Assembly: GCA_963846565.1 (NCBI GenBank) | Contig: CAWJWL010000005.1 | Coordinates: 806,001 to 870,000, forward strand | DNA length: 64,000 bases | Direction: 5' to 3' | Source: WHSW01 sp963846565 | Lineage (GTDB): Bacteria > Actinomycetota > Thermoleophilia > Solirubrobacterales > 70-9 | In this document: positions 18,751-28,149 of the stretch, piece by piece | Layout of the letters: the number at the start of each line of letters is the position of its first letter | Position numbering within the stretch: position 1 is the first letter of the stretch | Made by a program: the position numbers and the translations under genes | Notes under the pieces: model-generated | Databases searched by the model: none | Told to the model about the DNA's origin: nothing | What the model saw: only the letters and a program-made list of their open reading frames with translations

Positions 18751-19479
18751 ATGCACGTTGCAGGAGAGGCGGGAGCGAAACCCGAGGGCGCGGCGCGGAT
18801 CCTCCTCGTCGACGACGAGCACGCGGTGCAGACGCTGCTCGCATATCCGCTGCGCAAGGAGGGCTACGAGGTGATCATCGCCCGCGACGGTCGCGAGGCT
18901 CTCGATCGCTTCGCCGAGCAGCGGTTCGACCTCGTCGTGCTCGACATCATGCTGCCGAAAATCGACGGGATCGAGGTCTGTCGGCGGCTTCGCAGCCGCA
19001 GCCAGGTGCCGATCATCATGCTCACCGCCCGCGACGACGAGATCGACAAGGTGCTCGGCCTCGAGATGGGGGCGGACGACTACATAACCAAGCCCTTCTC
19101 CGTGCGCGAGTTCCGCAGCCGGGTGAAGGCGGCGCTGCGGCGCTCGGCGATGGGTGGCTCCCAGGGCGGGGCCGAGCAGCCGATTCTCGCCGGCGAGCTG
19201 CGGATCGACTTCGAGCGCCGCGCGGTCAGCATCCGCGGCGAGCGTGTGGACCTCACCTACGTCGAGTTCGAGATCCTCGCCGCGCTCGCGGCGACCCCGG
19301 GGCGCGTGCTCACGCGCGAGATGTTGCTCGAGCAGATCTGGGGCGACTCGAACTACCGCGACCCCCGCACGATCGACGTGCACATCCGCCACCTGCGCGA
19401 GAAGCTCGAGCTCGATCCCCGCCAGCCGGAGTACCTGTTCACGGTCCGCGGCGTCGGCTACAGATTCAGAGACGAATAG
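18751..19479 (+). CDS. OmpR/PhoB-family response regulator (MtrA-like)
   Basis: A two-domain transcription regulator of 242 residues. The receiver domain has the acidic pair at 21-22, phospho-acceptor Asp65 in VLDIMLP, and Lys114 in YITKPF. The C-terminal winged helix shows LTYVEFEILAALAATPGRVL and a closing VRGVGYRFRDE, with DVHIRHLREKLE as the recognition-helix region. It is followed five bases later by its histidine kinase gene. The arrangement with a sensor kinase and then an exported protein suggests an envelope-stress or cell-wall role. Confidence 0.93.
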   Translation: MHVAGEAGAKPEGAARILLVDDEHAVQTLLAYPLRKEGYEVIIARDGREALDRFAEQRFDLVVLDIMLPKIDGIEVCRRLRSRSQVPIIMLTARDDEIDKVLGLEMGADDYITKPFSVREFRSRVKAALRRSAMGGSQGGAEQPILAGELRIDFERRAVSIRGERVDLTYVEFEILAALAATPGRVLTREMLLEQIWGDSNYRDPRTIDVHIRHLREKLELDPRQPEYLFTVRGVGYRFRDE

Positions 19480-19484
19480 ATTTC

Positions 19485-20898
19485 ATGAACAGCGTTCGCA
19501 ACCGCCTCGCGCTGCTCTTCTTCGTCATCACCGCGGCGGCGGTGGGGTTCATCTACCTCTACGTCGTCCCGCAACTCCGCTCGAGCCTGACCGCGGAGAA
19601 GCTGAGCCAGCTCGAGGAGGCCAGCGCGGCGGAAAGCGGCCGGCTGACGCGGGCGATGGAGTCAGACCTGAGCGAGCGGGAGCTCCGGGACCTGGTCCAG
19701 AGCGTCGGCGCCCGCACGGACGCCCGGGTCACCGTGCTCGGGGTCCGCGACGGACCCGACGGGCCCGAGCCGGCCTTCGTCGTCGCCGACTCCGGGCAGG
19801 AACGGACGGCGACCCTGCCCGATTATCCGGCGGCGACGACCGCGGTCGCAGCCGCCGGGCGTACGGCGAGCGCGGTCGAGCGCGTCGGCGACGAGCTCAC
19901 GGGCGAGACGGCGATCGCGCTCCTCATCGACGACGAGCCCGCCTGGGTCGCCGTCTTCTCCACCGGACTCACGGACGTCGACGACAGCGTCGCCCTCATC
20001 CGGCGCCAGATCGTGATCGCCGGATTGATCGCGCTGCTCGCGGCGCTCGCGGCCGGCTGGCTCGCGGCGAGCGCGCACGCGAAGCGCCTGCGCCGGCTCG
20101 AGCAGGCGGCGGAGAAGGTCGCCGGGGGCGACTTCAACTCGCCGATCCCGATCGACTCGACCGACGAGGTCGGCCAGCTCGCGAGCACGTTCAACGAGAT
20201 GCAGAAGCGGCTCGCGACGCCTCGACAGCGCCCGCAAGGAGTTCATCGCGAACGCGTCACACGAGCTGCGGACGCCGATCTTCTCGCTCGCCGGCTTCGT
20301 CGAGTTGCTCGAGGACGAGGATCCCGACCCGGTCGCGCGGGCGGAGTTCGTGCGCACGATGCGCGAGCAGATCGACCGGCTGACAAAGCTCACCGTGGAC
20401 CTGCTCGACCTCTCGAAGCTCGACTCCGGGGCGATCGAGATTCGCCGCCAGCCGGTGGACCTGGTCGAGTGCGCGCGACGCGTGGCGGCGGAGTTCCGGC
20501 TCGCGGTGGAGGGGCACCACGGCTCGCTCCAGGTCGAGAGCAGGCGCGGCGTTCTCGCGAGCGCCGACCCGGACAGGGTCGCTCAGATCATGCGTATCCT
20601 GCATCGACAACGCACTCACTCACACGCCGGAGGGCACTGCGATCTCGGTAGGGGCTCGAATCGAGAACGGATCGGCAGGCCTCGTCGTCACCGACGACGG
20701 GCCCGGCATCGGCGTGCACTCGCGCACCCGCGTGTTCGAGCGCTTTTACACGGGCGACGACGTTTCGGCGGCTCGGGGCTCGGGCTGGCGATCGCTCGCG
20801 AGCTCGCGGTGCGGATGGACGGCTCGCTCGAGCTTCGCTCTCGCCGCGGCCGGACCGAGTTCACGCTCCGCCTGCCGGCGAACGGGACCGCCGCGTGA
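19485..20898 (+). CDS. Sensor histidine kinase, frame broken by sequence errors
   Basis: Membrane sensor for the preceding regulator, about 470 residues. Two membrane segments (about 8-25 and 165-190) flank an extracytoplasmic domain, then a HAMP linker, the phospho-accepting His in NASHELRTPIFS, an N-box DNALTHTPEGTA, G1 DDGPGI, F-box RVFERFY and G2 GLGLAIARELA. The pieces lie in three frames, with shifts near 20217, 20600 and 20780. Every catalytic box is conserved across the shifts, so the kinase is most likely intact in the organism. Confidence 0.85.
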
Positions 20899-22140
20899 GC
20901 CGCGCCGTCGCCACCCTCGCCGCGTCGCTGCTCGCCCTGCTCGCGATCGTCTTCGCCGGCTGCGGCGACGACGGCGACTCGACCACGACCGTCACCGCTG
21001 CGGCCCCGTCGACGGGCGATGAGGCCGCCACCGACTCCGAGCCGAGCAGCCAGCAGGGTGGGAACGACTCGCACCAGGTCTCAACGCTCACGGAAGGCTT
21101 CGACCCGCAGGCGATCTACGAGGAGTCGGCCCCCGGCGTCGTCACCGTGATCTCGGTCTTCGGCGGCGGCTCGACCAGCATCCTCGGTGGTGGTGGCGGG
21201 GGCCAGGGACAGGGGTCCGGCTTCGTCATCTCCGACGACCGGGCGAGATCGCTCACCAACGCCCACGTGGTCACCGATGCCGACGCAGCCAGTCGGTCAC
21301 CGGGCCGATCAACGAGGCGCGCGAGGTGTACGTGAAGTTCAGCGACCGGCAACCAGGTCGAGGCGGAGATCGTCGGCGTCGACGCCTTCTCCGACGTCGC
21401 ACTGCTGAAGGTCGACCCGGCGGATCTCGACCTGCAACCGCTCGCCCTCGGATCGGAGAACGACGTCGCGATCGGCGAGCCCGTGGTCGCGATCGGGAGC
21501 CCGTTCGGCCAGGAGCAGTCGCTCTCGCTCGGCGTCGTCTCGGCCACCGACCGCTCGATTCCCGGCCTCACCCAGTTCACGATCGAGCGGGGCGATGCAG
21601 ACCGACGCCTCGATCAATCCCGGCAACTCCGGGGGCCCGCTGCTCGACTCCGCAGGCGAGGTCATCGGCATCAATCAGCAGATCAACTCGACCTCGGGCG
21701 GTAACGAGGGCGTCGGCTTCGCCGTCCCCATCGACCTCGCCGAGTACTCGATCGAGCAGCTGCGCAAGGACGGCGAGGCCGAGTACGCCTACGTCGGCGT
21801 CGACGACGACAGACCTCTATCCGCAGCTCGCTGAACGCATCGGGCTCGACATCGGCGTCGGGGCGCTGGTCGTCGAGGTCGTCGAGGGCGGCCCGGCCGA
21901 CAGAGGCGGGGCTTGACGCGGGCGAGGAGCGAGATCAGCTTCCAGGCCAGCCCGCGGCCGATCGCCGATCGACGGCGACGTGATCCCGGCGGTGGACGGT
22001 GAGCCGGTCACCGGCCGCGGCGATCTCTCCCGGCTGATCGCGCTGCGCACCGCCCGGCGACACGGTCACCCTCGAGGTCCTCCGTGACGGAGAGCAGCGA
22101 GCAGGTCGACGTAACGCTCGGCGAGCGGCCCGGCCAGTAG
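20895..22140 (+). CDS. HtrA/DegP-like serine protease lipoprotein with PDZ domain, multiple frameshifts
   Basis: An exported quality-control protease. The N-terminus has a lipobox-like VFAGC after a hydrophobic core, then a Ser/Thr-rich linker. The trypsin-like domain shows the His in LTNAHVVTD, Asp in FSDVALLKV and Ser in INPGNSGGPLL, with GSPFGQEQSLSLGVVSA between; the PDZ domain ends with DGEPVTGRGDLSRLIAL. The frame changes at least at 21295, 21350, 21590, 21810, 21915, 21965, 22055 and 22105. The GTG start overlaps the kinase stop, placing it in the same operon, a common arrangement for envelope-stress systems. Confidence 0.82.
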
Positions 22141-22162
22141 CCGCGAGCCTCCGTCCGGCCCG

Positions 22163-23100
22163 ATGAGCTTCGAGCCCGGCCTTCTCGTACGCGACCTCGC
22201 CGTCGCCCTGCGCGGGCCCAGGTCCTCCCTGAGCTCGGCAGCCACGCGGGGCGCGCGCACGCCGCGACCGGCGACGGGCGGCGACGTCACCTTCGCGATC
22301 GACGAGCGCGCCGAGGCCTACATGGAGGAGTTCCTCGCCGAGCGGGCCCCCGAGGTCGCGTTCTACTCCGAGGACCGGGGCCTGGTCGACGCCGGGCGGC
22401 GATCCCGAGTGGGTGCTGATCGTCGATCCGATCGACGGCACGCGGCCGGCGATGGCGGGCTTCGAGGCGGCCTGCGTCTCGGTCGCCGCCGCGCGCCTCG
22501 GCGACGGGGAACCGGTGATGGGCGACGTCGAGGTCGGCTGCGTGGTGGAGATCAAGACGGGCGCGACCTTCTTCGCCGACCGCGGGGGGACGGCCGAACC
22601 CCCCGGACGGCTCTCGGCGAACACCGACCCGAGCCGCATGTTCTGGATCTACGGCCTCCGCGGGCGACCCGTGCGGGTGATCGCGGAGGTGCTCGCCGAG
22701 CTGATCGACGGCGCCTCGGTCGGCGGCGGGACCTTCGACCTCGGCTCCGCCACCTACGACATGACGCCGCGTCGTCACCGGCCAGCTCGACGCCTACATC
22801 GAGCCGGGTGCGCGCATCGTCGACGACGTCCCCGGGATGCGCGAGCGCTTCGAGGCCGGTCGGCGGCGGTGCCGTCCTCAACAACTCCCCCTATGACCTC
22901 GCCGCGGTCGTCCTCTGATCTGCAGGAGGCGGGCGGCATCGTCACCGACGCCTACGGGAAGTCGCTCGCCGACCGCCCCCTGCTCGGCTCCGGGCGTGGA
23001 GTTCCAGATGTCCTGCGTAGCGGCCGCAAACGCGGACCTGCACCGACAGATCGTCGAGGCGCTCGACCGGGGCATGGACCGCTTGGGCGAGATCACCTAG
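22163..23100 (+). CDS. Inositol-monophosphatase-family phosphatase, multiple frameshifts
   Basis: A Mg-dependent sugar/inositol phosphatase-fold enzyme of roughly 310 residues. Visible are GDVTFAIDERAE (the alpha region before the first metal ligand), a FYSEDRG acidic motif, VLIVDPIDGTRPAMAGFE with the family signature DPIDGT, and a late LNNSPYDLAAVVL followed by AGGIVTDAYGK. Frame changes occur near 22220, 22270, 22400, 22770, 22860 and 22990. It sits directly before treT and a T6P synthase, so a phosphatase role in trehalose or compatible-solute synthesis is possible; IMPase, FBPase or PAP phosphatase are alternatives. Confidence 0.75.
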
Positions 23101-23101
23101 C

Positions 23102-23107
23102 TATGTT
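23102..23107 (+). promoter_or_regulatory. -10 box TATGTT, leaderless start of treT
   Basis: TAGCTATGTT ends six to seven bases before the GTG at 23114, and no ribosome-binding sequence intervenes. The same TAGCTAT core precedes rpsF (26402-26408) and rpsR (27760-27766). The promoter call is inferred from position and composition. Confidence 0.5.
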
Positions 23108-23113
23108 GCGCCC

Positions 23114-24349
23114 GTGCTAACCGAAGTCCCCGTCGGCCAGAAGACCCTCTCCGACTACACCCATCTCCTCGGTTCGGGCCTGATCGACGAGATCAAGTCG
23201 CTCTCGGAGCCGCTCCAGGGCAAGCGCGTCCTGCACGTCTCCGCGACCGCGTTCGGCGGCGGGGTCTCGGAGATCCTCTACACGATGCTGCCGCTGATGC
23301 GGGACATCGGCCTCGACGCCCACTGGCACGTGATCCTCGGCCAGGAGGAGTTCTTCAACGTCACCAAGCTGATGCACAACTCGCTCCAGGGCGACCCGGA
23401 GGCGGTCACCGACCAGCAGTGGGAGGTCTTCCAGGCCTACAACCACATGAACGCTCAGGGGCTCGAGGGTGATTGGGACGTGGTCATCGTCCACGACCCG
23501 CAGCCGGCCGGCCTGATGCAGAACGCCCGCGAGAAGGCGCGCAACTGGATCTGGCGCTGCCACATCGACCTCTCGACCCCGAACCCGGAGACGCTCGCCC
23601 GCTTGCTGCCGCTGCTCGACGGGTACGACGCGAGCGTCTGGCACCGCAAGGAGTACGTGCCGGACGGCATCGAGGCGGGCCTGCTGAAGCTCTATCCGCC
23701 GGCGATCGACCCGCTCTCGCCGAAGAACATGGCGCTCTCGCCCGAGGACGCCGCTTTCGTCTGCGAGCAGTTCGGCATCGACGTCGAGCGCCCGCTGATC
23801 TGCCAGGTCTCGCGCTTCGACCCGTGGAAGGACCCGATGGGCGTGATCGACGCCTACCGGATCGTGCGCGAGAGCGTCCCCGACGCCCAGCTGGCCTGGT
23901 GGGATCGATGGCGACCGACGATCCCGAGGGCTGGGACTTCTTCCACCGCACCTTCGCGCCACGCCGACGGCGACCCGGACATCAAGATCCTCAACAACCT
24001 CAACAACGTCGGCGCGATCGAGGTCAACGCCTTCCAGTCGCAGGCCGACGTCTGCATGCAGAAGTCGACCCGCGAGGGCTTCGGGCTCACCGTCACCGAG
24101 GCGCAGTGGAAGGGTCGGCCGACGATCGGTGGCGATGTCGGCGGCATTCCGCTGCAGATCGAGGACGGCGTCTCCGGCTTCCTGGTCTCCTCCCCGCAGG
24201 AGGCGGCGCAGCGGACGATCGAGATCCTCGAGGACCCCGAGCTTGCGAAGCGTGTCGGGCGGGCCGGCAAGGAGCATGCGCGCCAGCACTTCCTCACCCC
24301 GCGCCTGCTCCGCGACTGGCTTCGGCTCTTCACCGAACTGGAGGTTTAG
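23114..24349 (+). CDS. treT: GT4 family glycosyltransferase, probable trehalose synthase (TreT type)
   Basis: A GT-B fold retaining glycosyltransferase of 411 residues. The opening KRVLHVSATAFGGGVSEIL, the nucleotide-sugar region VSRFDPWKDPMGVIDAYRIV and the EGFGLTVTEAQWKGRP signature (the E-x7-E motif) match the TreT group, which joins NDP-glucose and glucose to give trehalose. Between 23897 and 23962 two compensating indels garble about 20 residues; the other frame there reads VGSMATDDPEGWDFFHRTFA as expected. Adjacent to a GT20 enzyme, supporting a trehalose role. Another GT4 activity cannot be excluded. Confidence 0.78.
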   Translation: MLTEVPVGQKTLSDYTHLLGSGLIDEIKSLSEPLQGKRVLHVSATAFGGGVSEILYTMLPLMRDIGLDAHWHVILGQEEFFNVTKLMHNSLQGDPEAVTDQQWEVFQAYNHMNAQGLEGDWDVVIVHDPQPAGLMQNAREKARNWIWRCHIDLSTPNPETLARLLPLLDGYDASVWHRKEYVPDGIEAGLLKLYPPAIDPLSPKNMALSPEDAAFVCEQFGIDVERPLICQVSRFDPWKDPMGVIDAYRIVRESVPDAQLAWWDRWRPTIPRAGTSSTAPSRHADGDPDIKILNNLNNVGAIEVNAFQSQADVCMQKSTREGFGLTVTEAQWKGRPTIGGDVGGIPLQIEDGVSGFLVSSPQEAAQRTIEILEDPELAKRVGRAGKEHARQHFLTPRLLRDWLRLFTELEV

Positions 24350-24360
24350 ACCCCGGCCCA

Positions 24361-25831
24361 TGGCGGAGGAGCGGCTGGTCATCGTCTCCAATCGCGGCCC
24401 GGCTCAGTACGAGCGCGGTCCGGACGGCGAACGTGTCGTCCAGAGGGGCGGCGGCGGCCTCGTCACCGCGCTGACCGGGCTCGTCAGCCATCGCCGGGCC
24501 CTCTGGGTCGCCTCGGCGATGACCGAGGAGGATGCCGCCGTCGCCCGCGAGGCGGGCGGGGGCGCGGTCGCGCTCGAGGTCGACGACGTCGAGTACGACA
24601 TCTGCCTGGTCGAATCCGACGCCGACGCCTACGACCGCTTCTACAACGTGATCGCGAACCCGATTCTGTGGTTCATCCAGCACTACCTCTGGGACCTCTC
24701 GAACGCGCCCGACATTCGCCAGGAGGAGCTCGACGCGTGGGAGCACGGCTACAAGGTCGTCAACGACGATATCGCCGAAGCCGTGGTGAGGACGATCGCC
24801 GACGACGAGGAGCCGCTGGTGATGCTCCACGACTACCACCTCTACACCTGCCCCGCCCTGATCCGCGCTCGCGCGCCCCGAGGTCTTCCTCCAGCACTTC
24901 GTCCACATTCCCTGGTCGCAGCCGGACTCGTGGCGGATCGCTGCCGACGACGCTGGCGCGAGGAGATCTACCGCGGCCTGCTCGCCAACGACATCATCGG
25001 CTTCCACACGACCGCCTACTGCCGCAACTTCCTCCACTGCTGCCGCGAGCTGATGGAGCTCGAGGTCGACTACGAGCGCGGGGCCGTCCTCCACGACGGC
25101 CGCGAGACCTGGGTCCGCGCCTACCCGCTCGGGATCGACGCCGGCCGCCTCGACCGGGCCGCCGCCTCCGACGAGGTCGCCGAGTACGAGGAGGAGCTGC
25201 TGCGCCGCCGCCGCGACCACCTGATCATCCGCGTCGATCGCGCCGACCTGTCGAAGAACGTGCTCCGCGGGTTCACCGCCTTCGACATCTTCCTCGCCGC
25301 AGCACCCGGAGTTCCGCGAGCGCGTGACCTTCATCGCCCACCTGCAGCCGTCGCGCCAGGACGTGCCCGAGTACGCCGAGTACCTGGAGCGGATCGAGGC
25401 GCTCGTCGCGGTCGTCAACCACCGCCACGGGACCACCGACTGGATGCCGATCGACCTGCGGATCTACGAGAACTTCCCCGAGGCGGTCGCCCGCTACAAG
25501 CACTTCGACCTGCTGATGGTCAACTCGATCTTCGACGGTATGAACCTGGTCGCCAAGGAGGCGCCGGCCGTCAACACCCGCGACGGCGTCGTGATGCTCT
25601 CCGAGAACACCGGCGCGCACGAGGAGCTCGGCGACTGCACGCTGACCGTGAACCCGTTCGACATCCAGGAGCAGGCCGACACGATCCATCGCGCCTTGAC
25701 GATGAGTCCCGAGGAGCGGACCCTGCGCGCCGAGCGCCTGCGCGAGATCGTCCGCGGGCGCGATCCCGGCGTACTGGATCGACGAGCAGCTCGAGGACAT
25801 CCGCGCCAAGCGCAAGACCATCCCCGCCTGA
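24361..25831 (+). CDS. otsA: GT20 family trehalose-6-phosphate synthase, frameshifted
   Basis: Transfers glucose from a nucleotide sugar to glucose-6-phosphate. Family landmarks in order: VSNRGP at the start, GGLVTALTGL, MLHDYHLY, HIPWSQPDSWR, GFHTTAYCRNF, the donor-site RVDRADLSKN, then FDGMNLVAKEA and SENTGAHEEL. The pieces change frame near 24875, 24950, 25300 and 25768, with protein similarity continuous across each, so the gene is taken as intact, about 489 residues. ATG start 11 bases after treT. No otsB is seen nearby; the IMPase-like gene upstream is the only phosphatase in the cluster. Confidence 0.85.
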
Positions 25832-25834
25832 GCC

Positions 25835-26340
25835 TCAGCGCCCGACGGGGACCCCGAAGCCGAACTGCTGCTCGGATCCCGCCGGGGGTTCCGGGACCTC
25901 CGGCTCGGGGGGCTCGGGGGCTTCGACCGGGGGCGTCGCGCCGCCGCCGGCGATCGGCGCCGGGGAAGGCGCCGGGGGCGGTGCCGCCACCTCTGCCACG
26001 TCGCCCCTGGGCGGGTCGTGCCGCTGCCGCTCCCGCTTCGGCTTCTCGGCTTCGGTGACCCCCGATCCGCACGTTTCGGCCGCTGCCCGACCGGCCACTC
26101 TGCCTCAGCCTCCGGCTCGGGCCGCGGCGGCTGCGGACGCCGGCTCGCTCGCCTCGGTCCTTCGTCGGCCCAGGCGGCCTGGGCGCCCGTGGCGCCGGTG
26201 CTCAGGCCGACGTCGGCGGGCAGCGGTTCCGGCTGCGGCGGGCGCAGAAGCTTCGGCCCGAGGGCCACGGCCGCGATCACGAGCCCGAGGGCGCCCGCGA
26301 GGCGGCCCACGTTTCGCCACCTGATCCGCGCGCCGCTCAT
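25835..26340 (-). CDS. Proline-rich membrane-anchored hypothetical protein
   Basis: Not recognised. The start MSGARIRWRNVGRLAG leads into one hydrophobic segment (GALGLVIAAVALG), then a long Pro/Glu/Arg-rich region. The frame beginning at 26340 continues sensibly to about 26095; from there the frame ending at 25835 (SEQQFGFGVPVGR at the C-terminus, Pro/Glu repeats before it) looks like the real continuation, so a one-base error is assumed. It is convergent with otsA, four bases from its stop, and divergent from rpsF. Confidence 0.5.
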
Positions 26341-26403
26341 TCACCGCCTACAAGCCCGGTGATCCGGCGCCCGCCCCGCCTCAAGGTCACCGGGGCAGAT
26401 AGC

Positions 26404-26409
26404 TATAGT
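26404..26409 (+). promoter_or_regulatory. -10 box TATAGT of the rpsF operon
   Basis: TATAGT lies 11 bases before the rpsF ATG within TAGCTATAGT, with no Shine-Dalgarno sequence. The leader would be about five bases or absent. I saw no convincing S6:S18-binding leader structure here. Confidence 0.5.
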
Positions 26410-26420
26410 CACGCGCCGCC

Positions 26421-27131
26421 ATGAGCTTGCGTGAATACGAGCTAGTACTGATGCTCGATCCGGAGGCCCCGGACGAGCGTCGCGACCAGATTGTGCAGGA
26501 GGCGCGTCAACGGATCGAGGGCAAGGGCTCGCTCAAGACCGAGAAGGCATGGGGCCTGCGAAAGCTTGCCTACGAGATCGAGCAGCGGACCGAGGCCGAC
26601 TATCGGTTCTTCCGCTTCGAGACCGAGACGTCCCCGCTTCTCGACGAGCTCAACCACAACCTGAAGATCACCGATGGCGTGCTCCGGTTCCGGCTGTTCA
26701 AGGTCGACCCGCGCTCGCCTGTGATCGAGCCGCCGCCGCCGGTCTCGCTCGCGAGCTCGGCGCCGAGCCGCGGCCCTGGCGGCCCCCGCCGCGACTCCCG
26801 TCCCTCTGCCCCGGCGCCCGCCGAGGCGGCCCCTGCGGCAGCAGCTGCCGCGCCCGCCGAAGCGCCCGCGCCCGCGGCGCCGGCTCCCGCGGCGGCCGAG
26901 CCCGCGCCCGCTCCGGCAGACGCCGGCCCCGGCCGAGCCCGCACCCGCTCCGGCAGAGCCCCGGCCCCGGCCGAGCCCGCACCCGCTCCGGCAGAGGCCC
27001 CGGCCCCGGCCGAGCCCGCACCCGCTCCGGCAGAGGCCCCGGCCCCGGCCGAGCCCGCACCCGCTCCGGCCGAGCCCGCTCCCGCCGCCGAGGAACCCTC
27101 GGCCGCGCCCGAGCAGCCGACGGACTCCTGA
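26421..27131 (+). CDS. rpsF: Ribosomal protein S6 with a long Ala/Pro-rich tail
   Basis: Small-subunit protein that pairs with S18. Residues 1-97 are an ordinary S6 domain: REYELVLMLDP, KTEKAWGLRKLAYEIEQR, ADYRFFRFE and DGVLRFRLFKVD. The remaining about 140 residues are almost only Ala, Pro and Glu, with a 13-residue repeat of the type AEPAPAPAEAPAP; normal S6 is about 95-140 residues in total. Two small indels inside the tail (near 26920 and 26957, together minus three bases relative to the repeat) produce a short Arg/Gly-rich run before the frame returns. First gene of the rpsF-ssb-rpsR-rplI cluster. Confidence 0.95.
   Translation: MSLREYELVLMLDPEAPDERRDQIVQEARQRIEGKGSLKTEKAWGLRKLAYEIEQRTEADYRFFRFETETSPLLDELNHNLKITDGVLRFRLFKVDPRSPVIEPPPPVSLASSAPSRGPGGPRRDSRPSAPAPAEAAPAAAAAAPAEAPAPAAPAPAAAEPAPAPADAGPGRARTRSGRAPAPAEPAPAPAEAPAPAEPAPAPAEAPAPAEPAPAPAEPAPAAEEPSAAPEQPTDS
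26895..27085 (+). repeat. 39-bp tandem repeat encoding the S6 tail
   Basis: About four and a half copies of a unit reading GCCGAGCCCGCACCCGCTCC followed by GGCAGAGGCCCCGGCCCCG. Later copies are nearly identical; the first two differ by small deletions. The repeat encodes 13 residues per unit. Confidence 0.85.
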
Positions 27132-27248
27132 GCGTCGCGCCATCGCGCGGCGATAAACCCGCATCGTCCGCATTTCGTCCCGGCCGGGGGGAGAGAACCC
27201 GCCGCGCCGCGACTTAGACTGAAGAGGACTTCAGCAAAGAGAGAGGTA

Positions 27249-27725
27249 GTGATTCAAGTGGCAGCGTCGAACGTAAACGTAGTTGTGATCACGGGCAACC
27301 TGACCCGCGATCCGGAACTCCGCAACACCAACGGCGGTACCGCGGTCTGCGGTCTGCGGGTGGCCGTCAACTCGCGTCGAAAGGACGGCAGCGGCAACTG
27401 GGTCGACAAGCCCAACTACTTCGACGTCACCGTCTTCGGCGCCCAGGGCGAGAACTGCGCCACCTACCTCTCGAAGGGCCGCCCGGTCGCGGTCGAGGGT
27501 CGCCTCGACTGGCGCGAGTGGGAGGGCCAGGACGGCAACAAGCGCCAGGCGGTCCAGATCATCGCCAACTCGGTCCAGTTCCTCGGCAGTCGCGACGGCT
27601 CCGGCCAGGGCGGCGAGGGAGGCGGTTTCTCCGCCCCGCAGTCCGACGTCCCCGCCGACACCTCGGACTTCGACAACCCGCAGCCCGCTGCGGTTGGAGC
27701 GGCCGACGAGGACATCCCCTTCTAG
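27249..27725 (+). CDS. ssb: Single-stranded DNA-binding protein
   Basis: Coats single-stranded DNA in replication and repair and recruits partners by its tail. The OB fold begins NVVVITGNLTRDPELR and includes VDKPNYFDVTVFG and LSKGRPVAVEGRLDWREWE; the tail is Gly-rich and ends in the acidic DEDIPF tip, which docks partner proteins. The length, 158 residues, is usual. A GTG at 27249 follows the AGAGAGAGGTA stretch; a second GTG four codons later is also possible. A TAGACT box at 27215-27220 may be its promoter. Confidence 0.96.
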   Translation: MIQVAASNVNVVVITGNLTRDPELRNTNGGTAVCGLRVAVNSRRKDGSGNWVDKPNYFDVTVFGAQGENCATYLSKGRPVAVEGRLDWREWEGQDGNKRQAVQIIANSVQFLGSRDGSGQGGEGGGFSAPQSDVPADTSDFDNPQPAAVGAADEDIPF

Positions 27726-27737
27726 AGGGACCGAGAA

Positions 27738-27795
27738 GCGGTTCCGCGGAACCGCCGATAGCTATCATGCGCAACCCGCGCCGCCACCGGTGGCG
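27738..27795 (+). promoter_or_regulatory. rpsR leader: two perfect palindromes and a TAGCTATCAT promoter-like box
   Basis: GCGGTTCCGCGGAACCGC (27738-27755) is a perfect 18-base palindrome just after ssb. TATCAT (27763-27768) could be a -10 box. CGCCACCGGTGGCG (27782-27795) is a second perfect palindrome that would fold in the transcript about 50 bases before rpsR. A 14-codon frame MRNPRRHRWRVCAI starts at 27767 and spans it. Autoregulation by S18/S6 or L9 is possible but not shown. Confidence 0.45.
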
Positions 27796-27846
27796 CGTTT
27801 GCGCGATATGACGACCTTTACCGACAACGCCAGAAGGGGCCTCTAG

Positions 27847-28139
27847 ATGGCCCGCAAGCAGCGTGCGCAGCCGACCCCGAGTGGTCCCAGTGGCGGGCCC
27901 GGCGGAAACCGCAGGCGCGGCCGTTTCAGCGACCGCTACCGGCCGCGCAAGTACACCAAGATCAACGTCGAGAACATCGACTACAAGGACCTGAACACGC
28001 TGCGCCGGTTCATCTCCGACCGTGGCAAGGTCCGCTCGCGCCGGGTCACCGGCCTCTCGCGCCGCCACCAGCGCAGCTCGGCCTCGCGGTCCGCCGAGCG
28101 CGCGAGCTCGCCCTGCTCCCCTACGTCGGCGAGCGCTAG
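27847..28139 (+). CDS. rpsR: Ribosomal protein S18, one frameshift
   Basis: Small-subunit protein that binds with S6. The N-terminus is a basic low-complexity extension, then YTKINVENIDYKDLNTLRRF and ISDRGKVRSRRVTGLSRRHQR are the S18 core. A missing base near 28072 throws the frame off; in the neighbouring frame the expected end LGLAVRRARELALLPYVGER is followed by TAG at 28137. Since S18 is essential, this is a sequence error. About 97 residues. Confidence 0.93.
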
Positions 28140-28149
28140 GAGCGGCCGC

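Noticed and set aside
20895..23100. Protease and phosphatase considered as pseudogenes
   Set aside because: Catalytic motifs are conserved on both sides of every frame change, and essential ribosomal genes in the same stretch show the same kind of defect, so sequence error explains them better.
26341..26420. S6:S18 leader riboswitch-like structure before rpsF
   Set aside because: The -10 box lies about 11 bases from the start codon, leaving no room for a structured leader in the transcript.
27147..27200. Possible degenerate copy of the dispersed repeat (GCATTTCGTCCCGGCCGGGG)
   Set aside because: Only short stretches match and the palindrome is missing.
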